DNA of 55,474 nt. Source: a virus. Below the pieces are notes generated by a model, which was not told the origin of the DNA, did no database searches, and saw nothing but the letters and a program-made list of their open reading frames with translations. Both the position numbers and the translations under genes were made by a program. How positions within the stretch are numbered: position 1 is the first letter of the stretch; each line of letters begins with the position of its first letter. Where the stretch lies: positions 1 to 55,474 of the IMG/VR virus record IMGVR_UViG_3300037231_000117; one strand, given 5' to 3'. Below, piece after piece: positions 6,930-13,907 of the stretch.

Positions 6930-7352
6930 ATGAATCACGTTGAGCAGTTGGACGATCCGCACGACGATCCATTCGCCGATCGGCCGCCAGATACTGAATT
7001 CACCAACGAGGGTGCATGGATAGAAGCTGGCACGATGCGGCGAACGCAGCCGCGCGTGTTCGCCGCTCCGCCGGCGGATGCGAACCTGGCAACTGAATCG
7101 CGCTTCTTCGTCGATTGGGTGGATCAGCACCGCGAGTCCAGGTATCCGGCCGACCCGTCATTCGGACATGGCAGCGCAATCGACGTGGCGCTGGATGCGT
7201 TGCACGCGTGCCGGGTCGAACTGCCTTACCCGGCGGAACGGTGCGGCCTCTACGTGGTCACCTGCCGGGCGTGCGGTTACGCGATCTCGGTCTCGACGGC
7301 TGGGCGAGCGGATGATCCTCGGAGTGTGCGGATACCGTGCAAGCCGCACTGA
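6930..7352 (+). CDS. Small zinc-ribbon-like phage protein, 140 aa
   Basis: The first ATG used here is 6930 (MNHVEQLDDPHDDPFADRPP); GTG 6915, fifteen bases upstream in frame, is an alternative. The first half is acidic and disordered. The second half reads ALDALHACRVELPYPAERCG, then LYVVTCRACGYAISVSTAGR and ADDPRSVRIPCK. Cysteines at the start, in CRAC and at the end suggest a small metal-binding fold. This C-terminal pattern is common in phages of alphaproteobacteria, with no known function. It stands alone on the plus strand, convergent with the end of the replication operon three bases away. Confidence 0.7.
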   Translation: MNHVEQLDDPHDDPFADRPPDTEFTNEGAWIEAGTMRRTQPRVFAAPPADANLATESRFFVDWVDQHRESRYPADPSFGHGSAIDVALDALHACRVELPYPAERCGLYVVTCRACGYAISVSTAGRADDPRSVRIPCKPH

Positions 7353-7355
7353 CGC

Positions 7356-7556
7356 TTAAAACAGGTCGGAGATCTCGGGGGCGAGTGCGATCTGAGCTTC
7401 GATCATGCGGAGCACCGTGGCCTGTTCATCATTCGTTAACGGGCCATTGGTTTCCGACCAGGTGGCCAGCCGTTCGATACGGTCGGTCAGTTCGTCGAGG
7501 TCGTCACTGAGCATCCAGCGGGACGCGATTTCCTGGAAGCCTGGGCGCAGGTTCAT
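7356..7556 (-). CDS. Small helical protein, 66 aa, end of replication operon
   Basis: This starts MNLRPGFQEIASRWMLSDDL; its ATG overlaps the stop of the DnaA-domain-IV gene (ATGA), so it is translationally coupled. It is acidic and helical throughout (DELTDRIERLATWSE). It is the last gene of the leftward replication operon. No family was recognised; a replication accessory role is suggested by its operon only. Confidence 0.65.
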   Translation of the reverse strand: MNLRPGFQEIASRWMLSDDLDELTDRIERLATWSETNGPLTNDEQATVLRMIEAQIALAPEISDLF

Positions 7557-7870
7557 GTCGGCGCGTTCTCGCCGGCGCCGAAAAGCCGTGCCAGCTCGCG
7601 CACCTGAGCGCCGAACGCCGGATCGTCCTCCATGGCGCGCTCGATGTGCCTCACGGCATACATGACCGTGGAATGATCCCGATCGCCGAACGCTCGTCCA
7701 ATCGCCGGGTAGCTCAACGGAGTATAGTTCCTCGCCAGCCACATCCCGGTGTGCCTGGCCAGCACAACCCGCGCCTGGCGTCGGTCTGAGCGGACATCGA
7801 GCGCGGTGACTCCGCACACCGAGGCGACGGTGTGAATGATGACTGCCACGCTGGGATGGTCGTGGCTCAT
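7553..7870 (-). CDS. Stand-alone DnaA domain IV (DnaA-box-binding) protein
   Basis: This 105-residue protein consists of the C-terminal DNA-binding domain of DnaA with a short leader. Residues 20-80 carry the features: VTALDVRSDRRQARVVLARH, GMWLARNYTPLSYPAIGRAF, then the signature GDRDHSTVMYAVRHIE (family form G-x-R-D-H-S-T-V). It has no AAA+ ATPase domain. It would bind DnaA-box-like sites and may act with the initiator at 8740-10284, whose C-terminus looks like DnaA domain I. It starts at ATG 7870 in an ATGA overlap with the gene before it. It could alternatively be a regulator that competes with host DnaA. Confidence 0.85.
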   Translation of the reverse strand: MSHDHPSVAVIIHTVASVCGVTALDVRSDRRQARVVLARHTGMWLARNYTPLSYPAIGRAFGDRDHSTVMYAVRHIERAMEDDPAFGAQVRELARLFGAGENAPT

Positions 7871-8082
7871 GCGCCGGCCAGTGCGCAATCGAGGCAGCAA
7901 TACACCGCCGGGCCTTTGTAGAGCTCTCCGCAGTGATCGCATGGGCGCTCGGGAAAACCGGCGTCGCAATAGGCCCTGCGAGCGGCTTCGACCGACGCCA
8001 GAATCACCGGCGATTCCAGCGCTCGACCATCGACCGTGTCGGCGCGGGCAGAATCAGGTGCGGAAAGGGGGCTGTCGCTCAT
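7867..8082 (-). CDS. Small zinc-ribbon protein, 71 aa
   Basis: This starts MSDSPLSAPDSARADTVDGR at ATG 8082, which overlaps the previous stop (ATGA), and itself ends in an ATGA overlap with the next gene. The C-terminus has CDHCGELYKGPAVYCCLDCA, a C-x2-C...C-C-x2-C pattern typical of a small zinc ribbon. The N-terminal 30 residues are polar. It is part of the leftward replication operon; a nucleic-acid or protein-contact role is likely but not shown. Confidence 0.65.
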   Translation of the reverse strand: MSDSPLSAPDSARADTVDGRALESPVILASVEAARRAYCDAGFPERPCDHCGELYKGPAVYCCLDCALAGA

Positions 8083-8480
8083 GCGGTTGCCAACTGGAGA
8101 ACGTTGATCGCCTTCTGGCCGGGACAGATATCCTCGATCCACACCTTCGACGACTTTGCGATCGGCTGCATACCGAACGCCTCCAGGATCATGTCCACCG
8201 CCGCCGGGTGGGGCAGCTTGCCGGGCCTATCGACGCTGATGCTGATGTGCCGGCAAATACCCGGCGGCGGCGCGTTGGGCTGCACTTCGATGCTGTAGGT
8301 CGCGACATAGCCAATTGGTATGTCCACGCTCTGCATGTTCATCGCATCGCGAAAAGCCTCTATGTCCGCGGCGGCGACGGCGAGCAGGTCGGCCGCGGTC
8401 ATCGGCTCTCTGGCTTCGACCACAGCTCGGAGTTCCGCGATCAGCGCCCGTTCATCCTCGCCAATGATTAGCACTGTCAT
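8079..8480 (-). CDS. Hypothetical replication-operon protein, 133 aa
   Basis: This starts MTVLIIGEDERALIAELRAV; its ATG overlaps the previous stop by one base (TGATG). The N-terminal half is a helical Ala/Glu-rich segment (ADLLAVAAADIEAFRDAMNM) and the second half looks like beta strands (IPIGYVATYSIEVQPNAPPP). No family was recognised. Tight coupling on both sides shows it belongs to the replication operon. Confidence 0.65.
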   Translation of the reverse strand: MTVLIIGEDERALIAELRAVVEAREPMTAADLLAVAAADIEAFRDAMNMQSVDIPIGYVATYSIEVQPNAPPPGICRHISISVDRPGKLPHPAAVDMILEAFGMQPIAKSSKVWIEDICPGQKAINVLQLATA

Positions 8481-8740
8481 CAGCCAGCTTCTCCGACATC
8501 CACCCAGCGCACGCCGTTGGTTACTGGCATCCGCAAGGTGCCGCTCTCCAACCGCGCCAGCACGATCCGCAGCATCGGCACCAGGTCGATCGCAGCGGCA
8601 TTGCTATAGAGCGCGAGCCGCGTACTGCCGGCCGCCGGGTCGAACGCGATCACCACTACCCGTTCGTTCGGCTCGACCTGGCCCAGCGTGTCGATCAGCG
8701 TCGCCGCAGCGGTCGTCAGGTGAGGGAACGTATCGCCCAT
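8480..8740 (-). CDS. Hypothetical replication-operon protein, 86 aa
   Basis: This starts MGDTFPHLTTAAATLIDTLG, overlapping the initiator stop by one base (TAATG). It is a small alpha/beta-looking protein (NERVVVIAFDPAAGSTRLAL). It has no cysteines or membrane helix. No family was recognised. Its position directly after the initiator gene suggests a helper in replication, as with helicase-loader genes in other phages, but no loader motif is visible. Confidence 0.6.
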   Translation of the reverse strand: MGDTFPHLTTAAATLIDTLGQVEPNERVVVIAFDPAAGSTRLALYSNAAAIDLVPMLRIVLARLESGTLRMPVTNGVRWVDVGEAG

Positions 8741-10284
8741 TATCCGGTAACCGGTGCATCGGAAACTGCCGGCATCAACCGAAACTCGACGTCGTCGATC
8801 CCAAACGTTGGACCCAGCAACATCTTTCGCAGATAGCTGTAGCCGCCTTCACGTGCCTTATCCCGCTGGTACGCGCTTGGCAGCGCCATGATGGCCACAC
8901 CCTCATCGACGCCGGCGAAAGCCATCTCGCGCAGCCACATCCGGTATGATTCTTCTCCGACCAGGGTCTTTAGTGCCGCGCGCGCGTGCTGCCACTTCCT
9001 CAGCAGATCCGGGGAGGAGGCGAGCCACCCCTCGGTCGCGACAACCCGTTCCTCTTCGGCGGCAAGCCTGGCCTCCAGCGCCTGCTGCTTGGCTACAAGC
9101 GCCGGCGAGACGGGCGCGGTGGCAGCGACACGCTTGGCGGGGATATCGCCACGCCGGCGCTCCCGGGCTTCGCGCACCGAATTGCTGAAAAAGGCCAGGC
9201 CGTTCGGCACACTTCCCATCAAGTTCGCCATCCTGATCTGGACGACGGCGCGAATCGTGTCCGGAGTCTCCCCATCGTCAAGCCATCCCTGAACTGCCCC
9301 GAGGTCCTTGGCGTGAGGTGGACGGCCCGGCGACACGATCGCCTTCAGCTCCGCAGTGAGGCTGGCGACGGCAGGACTTTCTCCGGACACATCGGCGGGA
9401 CTTTCTCCGGACACTTCGGGACTTTCTCCGGACAAACCAGAGTGACTTTCTCCGGACAACGGCGCGCGGCTCTCAGTTGCTGGTACTGATGCTAAGTGAT
9501 GGATATCCCTTGTACTGGCATCAGTACCAGCCGCGCGGGCGATCCGCTCGCTGTCCGGAGAAAGTCGCTCGTCGTTGTCCGGAGAAAGTCCCGAAGTGTC
9601 CGGAGAAAGTCCCCCTGATGTGTCCGGAGAAAGTCCACTTTCTCCGGACAACGAGAGGTCTCCCATGACCACGTCATACATCGACGGATTTTGCGCGGGC
9701 CGCGTTCTTTTCGTCCGACGCGCGGCGGCCGTCTGGTCCCGGAAGCCCCACCGGTGCGGCATCGCGACGCCCCCGGCCGCCAGGTCCACCAGCATGGAGT
9801 GGCGGAACAGCTTATCGAGCTGGGCGCCTTCAATACCCTCGAACACCGACAGAAACTCATCTCGCGAGTGATATACGTCACCAGGTTGGCCGAACGTTAG
9901 GTTGACGCCATCGTCGGCGAGAGTGCGGATCTCGATCAGCGCCTCGACCCAAAATTCCCGGGTCTCCGCATCCAACAGCCCCTTGAACGCCCGCACGTTG
10001 CGGATCGCGGCGAAGGCGCGGCGCAGCATGTTGCCCTCGGACATGCGCTTGGGCGGCGCTGGCTCCCGATCAGGCGCGGCTTCGGGTTGCGCCTCGACCG
10101 CAGCAAGCGGGCGAACCAGCTTCATCATCCGGTACACTTCGGACCTCATCATGCCGGCCCGCAAGGCGATCGTGCTGACGGACACCCCATGATCGGCGAG
10201 CGTTATGTACAGCCGACCGCGTGCGAGTGTTTCAGGGTCGGCGCCCGCCGGGCGTCCCGTGCGTCCTGTTGCATTGCTGGACAT
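8740..10284 (-). CDS. Replication initiator with DnaA-domain-I-like C-terminus; carries the iteron array
   Basis: This 514-residue protein begins MSSNATGRTGRPAGADPETL at ATG 10284, with a strong GGGAG ribosome site; longer readings to 10464 lack one. A helix-turn-helix lies near residues 25-60 (VSVSTIALRAGMMRSEVYRM). A helical domain follows (about 75-180). Residues 211-303 are low in complexity (LSGES, LSPD repeats), encoded by the iterons. The C-terminal 75 residues (KWQHARAALKTLVGEESYRM, then WLREM and ALPSAYQRDKA) match the layout of DnaA domain I. It probably binds its own gene, opens the origin and recruits host helicase, as lambda O does. It heads a six-gene coupled operon. Confidence 0.75.
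   Translation of the reverse strand: MSSNATGRTGRPAGADPETLARGRLYITLADHGVSVSTIALRAGMMRSEVYRMMKLVRPLAAVEAQPEAAPDREPAPPKRMSEGNMLRRAFAAIRNVRAFKGLLDAETREFWVEALIEIRTLADDGVNLTFGQPGDVYHSRDEFLSVFEGIEGAQLDKLFRHSMLVDLAAGGVAMPHRWGFRDQTAAARRTKRTRPAQNPSMYDVVMGDLSLSGESGLSPDTSGGLSPDTSGLSPDNDERLSPDSERIARAAGTDASTRDIHHLASVPATESRAPLSGESHSGLSGESPEVSGESPADVSGESPAVASLTAELKAIVSPGRPPHAKDLGAVQGWLDDGETPDTIRAVVQIRMANLMGSVPNGLAFFSNSVREARERRRGDIPAKRVAATAPVSPALVAKQQALEARLAAEEERVVATEGWLASSPDLLRKWQHARAALKTLVGEESYRMWLREMAFAGVDEGVAIMALPSAYQRDKAREGGYSYLRKMLLGPTFGIDDVEFRLMPAVSDAPVTG
9375..9650. other. Probable replication origin: mirrored iteron array with central hairpin
   Basis: The iteron GACTTTCTCCGGACA occurs on the plus strand at 9375, 9399, 9420 and 9444, and inverted at 9552, 9576, 9597 and 9621. 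A ninth plus copy (14 bp) at 9637-9650 forms a near-continuous palindrome with the eighth. The spacings are 24, 21, 24 in each arm. Perfect 14-bp arms (GCTGGTACTGATGC) at 9479-9492 and 9518-9531 form a central hairpin. Every pair is mirrored about the same point, 9505. The array lies inside the initiator gene and keeps its frame. Iterons inside an initiator gene are the known layout of the lambda O-type origin. Confidence 0.8.
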
Positions 10285-10695
10285 CAATTCGCTCCCGTGA
10301 CGGGCGCCTGCGTGCCCGCGAACGCAGTCTCCCGGCTTGCATCGCCGCAGCCGCGGTAGCATCGAGCGTGTCTGAGCGCCCGAATCATGCGCCCACCCCG
10401 GCGCGAAACGATTTAACAAAGTTTGCGTTTCGGAGGGCTGGACAGGGCCAGATCGAATTGGCATATACGTTCACGTAGTTGGTTCTCCCCGCCCTCGGTT
10501 GACTTCTGATCAACCGGGGGTTCACTTTGATTTAGGTAGAGGACAGCTCATTCACCTCGTTAGATCGTGACGGAAGACAGATCACGCTAGAAACCGGACA
10601 CTCGTTTCTACGCACCGATCGATCCGTCGCCAGCACGCTGCTTTCGCCGTTTGTGTAGGTCTGGACTCGACGTTTTTGCCATAGCGATATGATCC
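10285..10695. promoter_or_regulatory. 411-bp intergenic region upstream of the initiator gene
   Basis: No convincing gene is seen. The region holds three inverted repeats: GGTTGA/TCAACC (10497-10515), CGTGA/TCACG (10566-10586) and TAGAAAC/GTTTCTA (10588-10610). The sequence GTTGACTTCTGA (10498-10509) is identical to the -35 part of the promoter at 2425-2436. Lower GC around 10400-10560 would fit a promoter or a helper region for origin opening. A leader RNA or small RNA is possible but cannot be shown. Confidence 0.45.
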
Positions 10696-11256
10696 TCATG
10701 GTGGTGGTCCGCGCGCCAGAGCGCCCACAGGCGCGCCGCCCCGGCGTAGACGTTCGGCGACTGCCCGCGCTGCTGCGGGGTTGTTCAACGTCAAGGTGGA
10801 TGCCCGCGCCGGTGGCTTCGGAGGTGCCTGACGCTCGGCCTTCGGCGCCTTACACGGCAGCGCTGCGGCTTTCGGTGGCTGTGGCGTCCAGTCGGGTCGT
10901 TCGACCCCGAGCAGCCGATGCCAGTTGCCGCGCACGATCAGGACCAAACCGTTCGGCAGCGTCACGCGGTAATGGTATCGACCCATGCGTTCGGCAGTGT
11001 GGTATTGGATCTGCACCCTGATAAGGCTGTATTCCCCATGGGCGGCGGGGCGGCCGACCAGGTGATAGAATTGCCGATGGAACGACCAGGACTCGCTGCC
11101 GAGTTGCCAGCCATCGGGGATAGCGGCCACGCCGGGCGGCAGGCATGCGCTGCACAGGTCCGCCTCAATCCAGTGACACGGGACGCCGGTGCGCTCGATG
11201 CAGCTCGAGCAATCGTCGTCCGTGCATCCACATACGCGGCATGATCGCGGGGTCAC
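10696..11256 (-). CDS. Zinc-finger-like phage protein, 186 aa
   Basis: The start is GTG 11256. The N-terminal 40 residues have SCRVCGCTDDDCSSCIERTG and CHWIEADLCSACL, a cysteine cluster (C-x2-C-x-C ... C-x2-C ... C-H-W ... C-x2-C) that is common in phage proteins of unknown function. A mid-section (about 50-110) looks like beta strands (SLIRVQIQYHTAERMGRYHY). The C-terminal 70 residues are Pro/Ala/Arg-rich. It lies between the repressor and the initiator on the same strand. The zinc cluster suggests nucleic-acid or protein binding; the exact role is unknown. Confidence 0.7.
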   Translation of the reverse strand: MTPRSCRVCGCTDDDCSSCIERTGVPCHWIEADLCSACLPPGVAAIPDGWQLGSESWSFHRQFYHLVGRPAAHGEYSLIRVQIQYHTAERMGRYHYRVTLPNGLVLIVRGNWHRLLGVERPDWTPQPPKAAALPCKAPKAERQAPPKPPARASTLTLNNPAAARAVAERLRRGGAPVGALARGPPP

Positions 11257-11361
11257 GGAAGCACCAACGGACAGTCAGCAGTTTGCAGCAGGCGCCACCG
11301 TCGGCGCGCGAGCGGACTGTGAACGCGGATTCTCACGATGAGATCCGCGAGTCCGATCATC

Positions 11362-11598
11362 TCAAGCGGCTTTGGATGTCTGGTCGGTATCGGACTCTTG
11401 GGTCTCTGGCAAAAAGTCGATCGGCTGCACAGAGCCATTCGTTGCCCGTTGGACCGCAAGCATTTTGACGAGGCCCGGCTTTCGGCGGCCATTTGTCCAA
11501 CCATGCACCGTCGTTATCTTCTCCCCGAGCGAACGGGCGAAGGCGGTCAGGCTTAATCCTTGCTGGTCCAGGTATGTGCCGAGCTTCATGGCCGTCAT
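11362..11598 (-). CDS. Cro/CI-like helix-turn-helix repressor, 78 aa
   Basis: The start used is ATG 11598 (MTAMKLGTYLDQQGLSLTAF); MKLG at 11589 is an alternative, and neither has a strong ribosome site. The helix-turn-helix is LSLTAFARSLGEKITTVHGW, followed by TNGRRKPGL. It is a short, single-domain regulator with no cleavage or dimerisation domain visible. It faces the rightward early operon, and the operators at 11652-11701 lie between them, the classic genetic-switch layout. It is the best candidate to bind the TCCGCA-N3-TGCGGA-type palindromes. Confidence 0.75.
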   Translation of the reverse strand: MTAMKLGTYLDQQGLSLTAFARSLGEKITTVHGWTNGRRKPGLVKMLAVQRATNGSVQPIDFLPETQESDTDQTSKAA

Positions 11599-11651
11599 TA
11601 CGCAATGAGCGTACGGTTGAGTCAAGAGCAACCACAGCGGCTCTCCGGAAA

Positions 11652-11704
11652 ATTCGCGGGTTGCATATATTTTGTTGACAGATAATCCGCAAGTTGCGAA
11701 TAAT
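11652..11704 (+). promoter_or_regulatory. Rightward early promoter with two operators
   Basis: TTGACA (11675-11680), a 17-18-base spacer and an AATAAT-like -10 (11698-11704) drive the rightward early operon. A 17-bp palindrome ATCCGCAAGTTGCGAAT (11685-11701) lies between and over the -10. A degenerate second copy ATTCGCGGGTTGCATAT lies at 11652-11668, exactly 33 bp (about three helical turns) upstream. Both resemble the palindrome at 2444-2460. This would let one repressor dimer pair block the promoter. Confidence 0.65.
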
Positions 11705-11747
11705 CCCCCATCGAGGCGCTCCGGCCTTGATGAGCGAGGACCGTTTG

Positions 11748-12239
11748 ATGCTGATAACCCGCATACTTCCGACTGTCGCCGAACTGGTCGCCCTGGCCAT
11801 CGTCAAAACACCGTTTGTCGCCGAATCCATCGGCCCCGATTCGCACGACTTGCGGATCAGCGCCGAACTCTGCGCCGAACTCGCCGCGGAATTTTGGGAG
11901 AATGAGCGCGGCGCCGTCGCCGGCGTGACCATCTCGCCGGATCTGACCGCCGAGACCGCCGTGGCGCTCGAAGCGCACGGCCGGACGATGCGCGATGCGA
12001 GCGACAATGCGCTCTATCAGGCTCACGCGAAACTGGGGCGCGCGATCGCACTGCTTGCCACCGCACAACGCAGCGTCGCAGGCACCCTCCCGCTCGCTGC
12101 CGCCGAAGTGCTGATGGACGGTATCGAGGACGATTTCGCCAACATCCGCGTCGCACTGACCCGCGCGGCCGAAGTGACCGGGAACGCGATCGACAGCATC
12201 GAGTGGGCCGCTTCGGCGCGGCGGCTAGAGGCCGCGTGA
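11748..12239 (+). CDS. Hypothetical early protein, 163 aa (first gene of rightward operon)
   Basis: The start chosen is ATG 11748 (MLITRILPTVAELVALAIVK), with GAGGA eight bases upstream; ATG 11730 is possible but lacks a good ribosome site. The protein is Ala-rich and almost fully helical (GRTMRDASDNALYQAHAKLG, RVALTRAAEVTGNAIDSIEW). It is the first gene after the early promoter. No family was recognised. It contains one copy of the exact 31-bp repeat found again at 14391-14421. Confidence 0.65.
   Translation: MLITRILPTVAELVALAIVKTPFVAESIGPDSHDLRISAELCAELAAEFWENERGAVAGVTISPDLTAETAVALEAHGRTMRDASDNALYQAHAKLGRAIALLATAQRSVAGTLPLAAAEVLMDGIEDDFANIRVALTRAAEVTGNAIDSIEWAASARRLEAA
11971..12001. repeat. 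31-bp exact direct repeat, copy 1
   Basis: Bases 11971-12001 are identical to 14391-14421, starting AAGCGCACGGCCGGACGATG. Each copy lies in a coding sequence but in a different reading frame (E-A-H-G-R-T here, K-R-T-A-G-R there), so the identity is kept at the DNA level. Confidence 0.85.
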
Positions 12240-12472
12240 TGGCCGTCGAACCACTCCCGGCCGGCGTCCGCGTGCATCTTCTGGCGATCCTGGCTCTCGG
12301 CTACCCGGCGGGCGCCCGGCAGACCCAGCTCGGCAACGCGCCGGACGCCGTGATCGCCTGGCAGGCACAGAGCATGCTCGACGATTACGCCGCCTATGCC
12401 AACGACAACACCGACCCCAGCCCGGACCCCAGCGACCGCTGGATGTCCATTCAAACAGGAGTTGCAGCGTAA
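12239..12472 (+). CDS. Hypothetical early protein, 77 aa
   Basis: This starts MAVEPLPAGVRVHLLAILAL, with its ATG overlapping the previous stop (TGATG), and ends where the exonuclease gene begins (TAATG). The first half looks helical (GVRVHLLAILALGYPAGARQ) and the second half is polar and acidic. It lies directly before the recombination exonuclease, so a helper role is possible, but no family was recognised. Confidence 0.65.
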   Translation: MAVEPLPAGVRVHLLAILALGYPAGARQTQLGNAPDAVIAWQAQSMLDDYAAYANDNTDPSPDPSDRWMSIQTGVAA

Positions 12473-13152
12473 TGGCCATTATTCATGACGTGATTCAAGG
12501 CTCGCCGGAATGGCTGGCCTTGCGCCTCGGGATCCCCACAGCGAGCGCATTCCACAAGGTCATCACTGCCGTCAAAGGCGACCTGTCCAAGTCCGCTCGC
12601 AAATATGCACAGGCCCTCGTCGCCGAGACACTGTTGGGTCATTCACTGGAAAGCCAGCCCAGCACCTGGGCGATGCAGCGCGGCAAGGACTTGGAGCCGT
12701 TGGCGCGGGCGGCATACGCCCGCGAGAACAACGTCGAAGTCCGCCAGGTCGGGTTCGTCACCACCAACGACGGGCATGTCGGCGCCTCGCCAGACGGTTT
12801 GATCGTCGGCGCGCGGCGTGGCGTCGAAATTAAATGCCTTCTCGACGATTCTCATTTCGCCGCCTTCATTGACGGTCCCGGTGACGACTTCAAACAGCAG
12901 GTGCAAGGCAATCTCGGGGTGTGCGAGTTGGCCGAATGGGATCTCTACCTCTGGCATCCGAACCCGAATCTGAAGCCGATCACGATCCGCACCCTTCGCG
13001 ATGAGCCATACATCACCAAGATGGGCGTCGCCCTCGCCGAATTCCTGGTGATGCGCAACGAGATGCTGGCGACCGCGAAAGCGGCGGGCTGGGGAGCGGT
13101 GCCCGGCTACACGCCGCCAGCGACGTTCGGCGCGATGAGGATCGCCGCGTAA
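12472..13152 (+). CDS. YqaJ-type recombination exonuclease
   Basis: This 226-residue protein matches the lambda-exonuclease-like (YqaJ) family, which degrades one strand of double-stranded DNA ends for single-strand annealing. Visible motifs are QGSPEWLALRLGIPTASAF (residues 9-27), a conserved Glu in GKDLEPLAR (E75), and the metal-binding core GASPDGLIVGARRGVEIKC, with D108, E119 and K121. The Q-Q-V-Q-G-N-L segment that follows is also typical. Its length is normal. The next gene is probably its recombination partner. It belongs to the rightward early operon. Confidence 0.9.
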   Translation: MAIIHDVIQGSPEWLALRLGIPTASAFHKVITAVKGDLSKSARKYAQALVAETLLGHSLESQPSTWAMQRGKDLEPLARAAYARENNVEVRQVGFVTTNDGHVGASPDGLIVGARRGVEIKCLLDDSHFAAFIDGPGDDFKQQVQGNLGVCELAEWDLYLWHPNPNLKPITIRTLRDEPYITKMGVALAEFLVMRNEMLATAKAAGWGAVPGYTPPATFGAMRIAA

Positions 13153-13185
13153 CGACTTCAACATCACACACAAGGGACCACGACA

Positions 13186-13863
13186 ATGTCACTCGGACTT
13201 TCAATCTACCACGCCAGCGGCGATTTTCAGCCTCGCATCGAGTTTAACGCGAAAAGCGGGCGCATGTGCCGGGTAGACCGCACAGCAGACGGCACCGACA
13301 CCATCAAGGTTGACGTGACCATGCAGCAACCGGCGTACGCATGGGATATCGGATCGATCGAGATCGGCTGGGCGAACTTCCAGGCCGCTACGGTCCCAAG
13401 CATGGTCATGGTGCCGTACGGCCAGTCGATGCCCGAGCGTCCGAACCGCGAGCATAAGGCGGGTTTCAAGTCCAAACTGTGGGACGGCCGCGAGGCGACC
13501 GCGCGGCAGTTTTGCGCCACCGCCGGCGTAACGGTCATCGCGATCGAAGCACTATGGGATCAGCTTGCCGCCGCGCCCGAAGCGGCGGCCGGCAAGGTGC
13601 CTGTCCTCCGCCTTGTGGATGTCAGCCCGATCACGACCGGCCGCGGCACGAACTACGCGCCTGTGTTCACCGTGCTCCAGTGGATCGCTCGCGACGAAAC
13701 CGTGTTCGGCCCACGCACGGTCGCAGCACCGGGCCAGCCGCCCATCGTGTTGACGCTGGTCCAGACGACGCCCGCAGCACCGGCCGCACTACCGCCAGCA
13801 GCTTGGGAGACGGCCGCACCCGCGATCGTCGATCGCATCGCCCAATGGCCGGTCGCCGCTTAA
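13186..13863 (+). CDS. Exonuclease-linked protein, possible ssDNA-binding or annealing partner
   Basis: This 225-residue protein begins MSLGLSIYHASGDFQPRIEF, with AAGGGA upstream. It has beta-rich segments (TIKVDVTMQQPAYAWDIGSI, EIGWANFQAATVPSMVMVPY) and a conserved-looking HKAGFKSKLWDG. Proteins of this shape often follow YqaJ exonucleases in phages and are suspected to bind single-stranded DNA. The C-terminal 30 residues are Ala/Pro-rich, without the acidic tail of a classical SSB. The functional call depends on context. Confidence 0.6.
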   Translation: MSLGLSIYHASGDFQPRIEFNAKSGRMCRVDRTADGTDTIKVDVTMQQPAYAWDIGSIEIGWANFQAATVPSMVMVPYGQSMPERPNREHKAGFKSKLWDGREATARQFCATAGVTVIAIEALWDQLAAAPEAAAGKVPVLRLVDVSPITTGRGTNYAPVFTVLQWIARDETVFGPRTVAAPGQPPIVLTLVQTTPAAPAALPPAAWETAAPAIVDRIAQWPVAA

Positions 13864-13907
13864 ACCCGCCTAACCCCGCTTAACCCACATCACCCGGAGT
13901 AACCCCG

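Noticed and set aside
9375-9650. CRISPR-like array
   Set aside because: The repeats are only 14-15 bp with 6-9 base spacers, inverted in the second half, and inside a coding gene; they fit iterons, not CRISPR.
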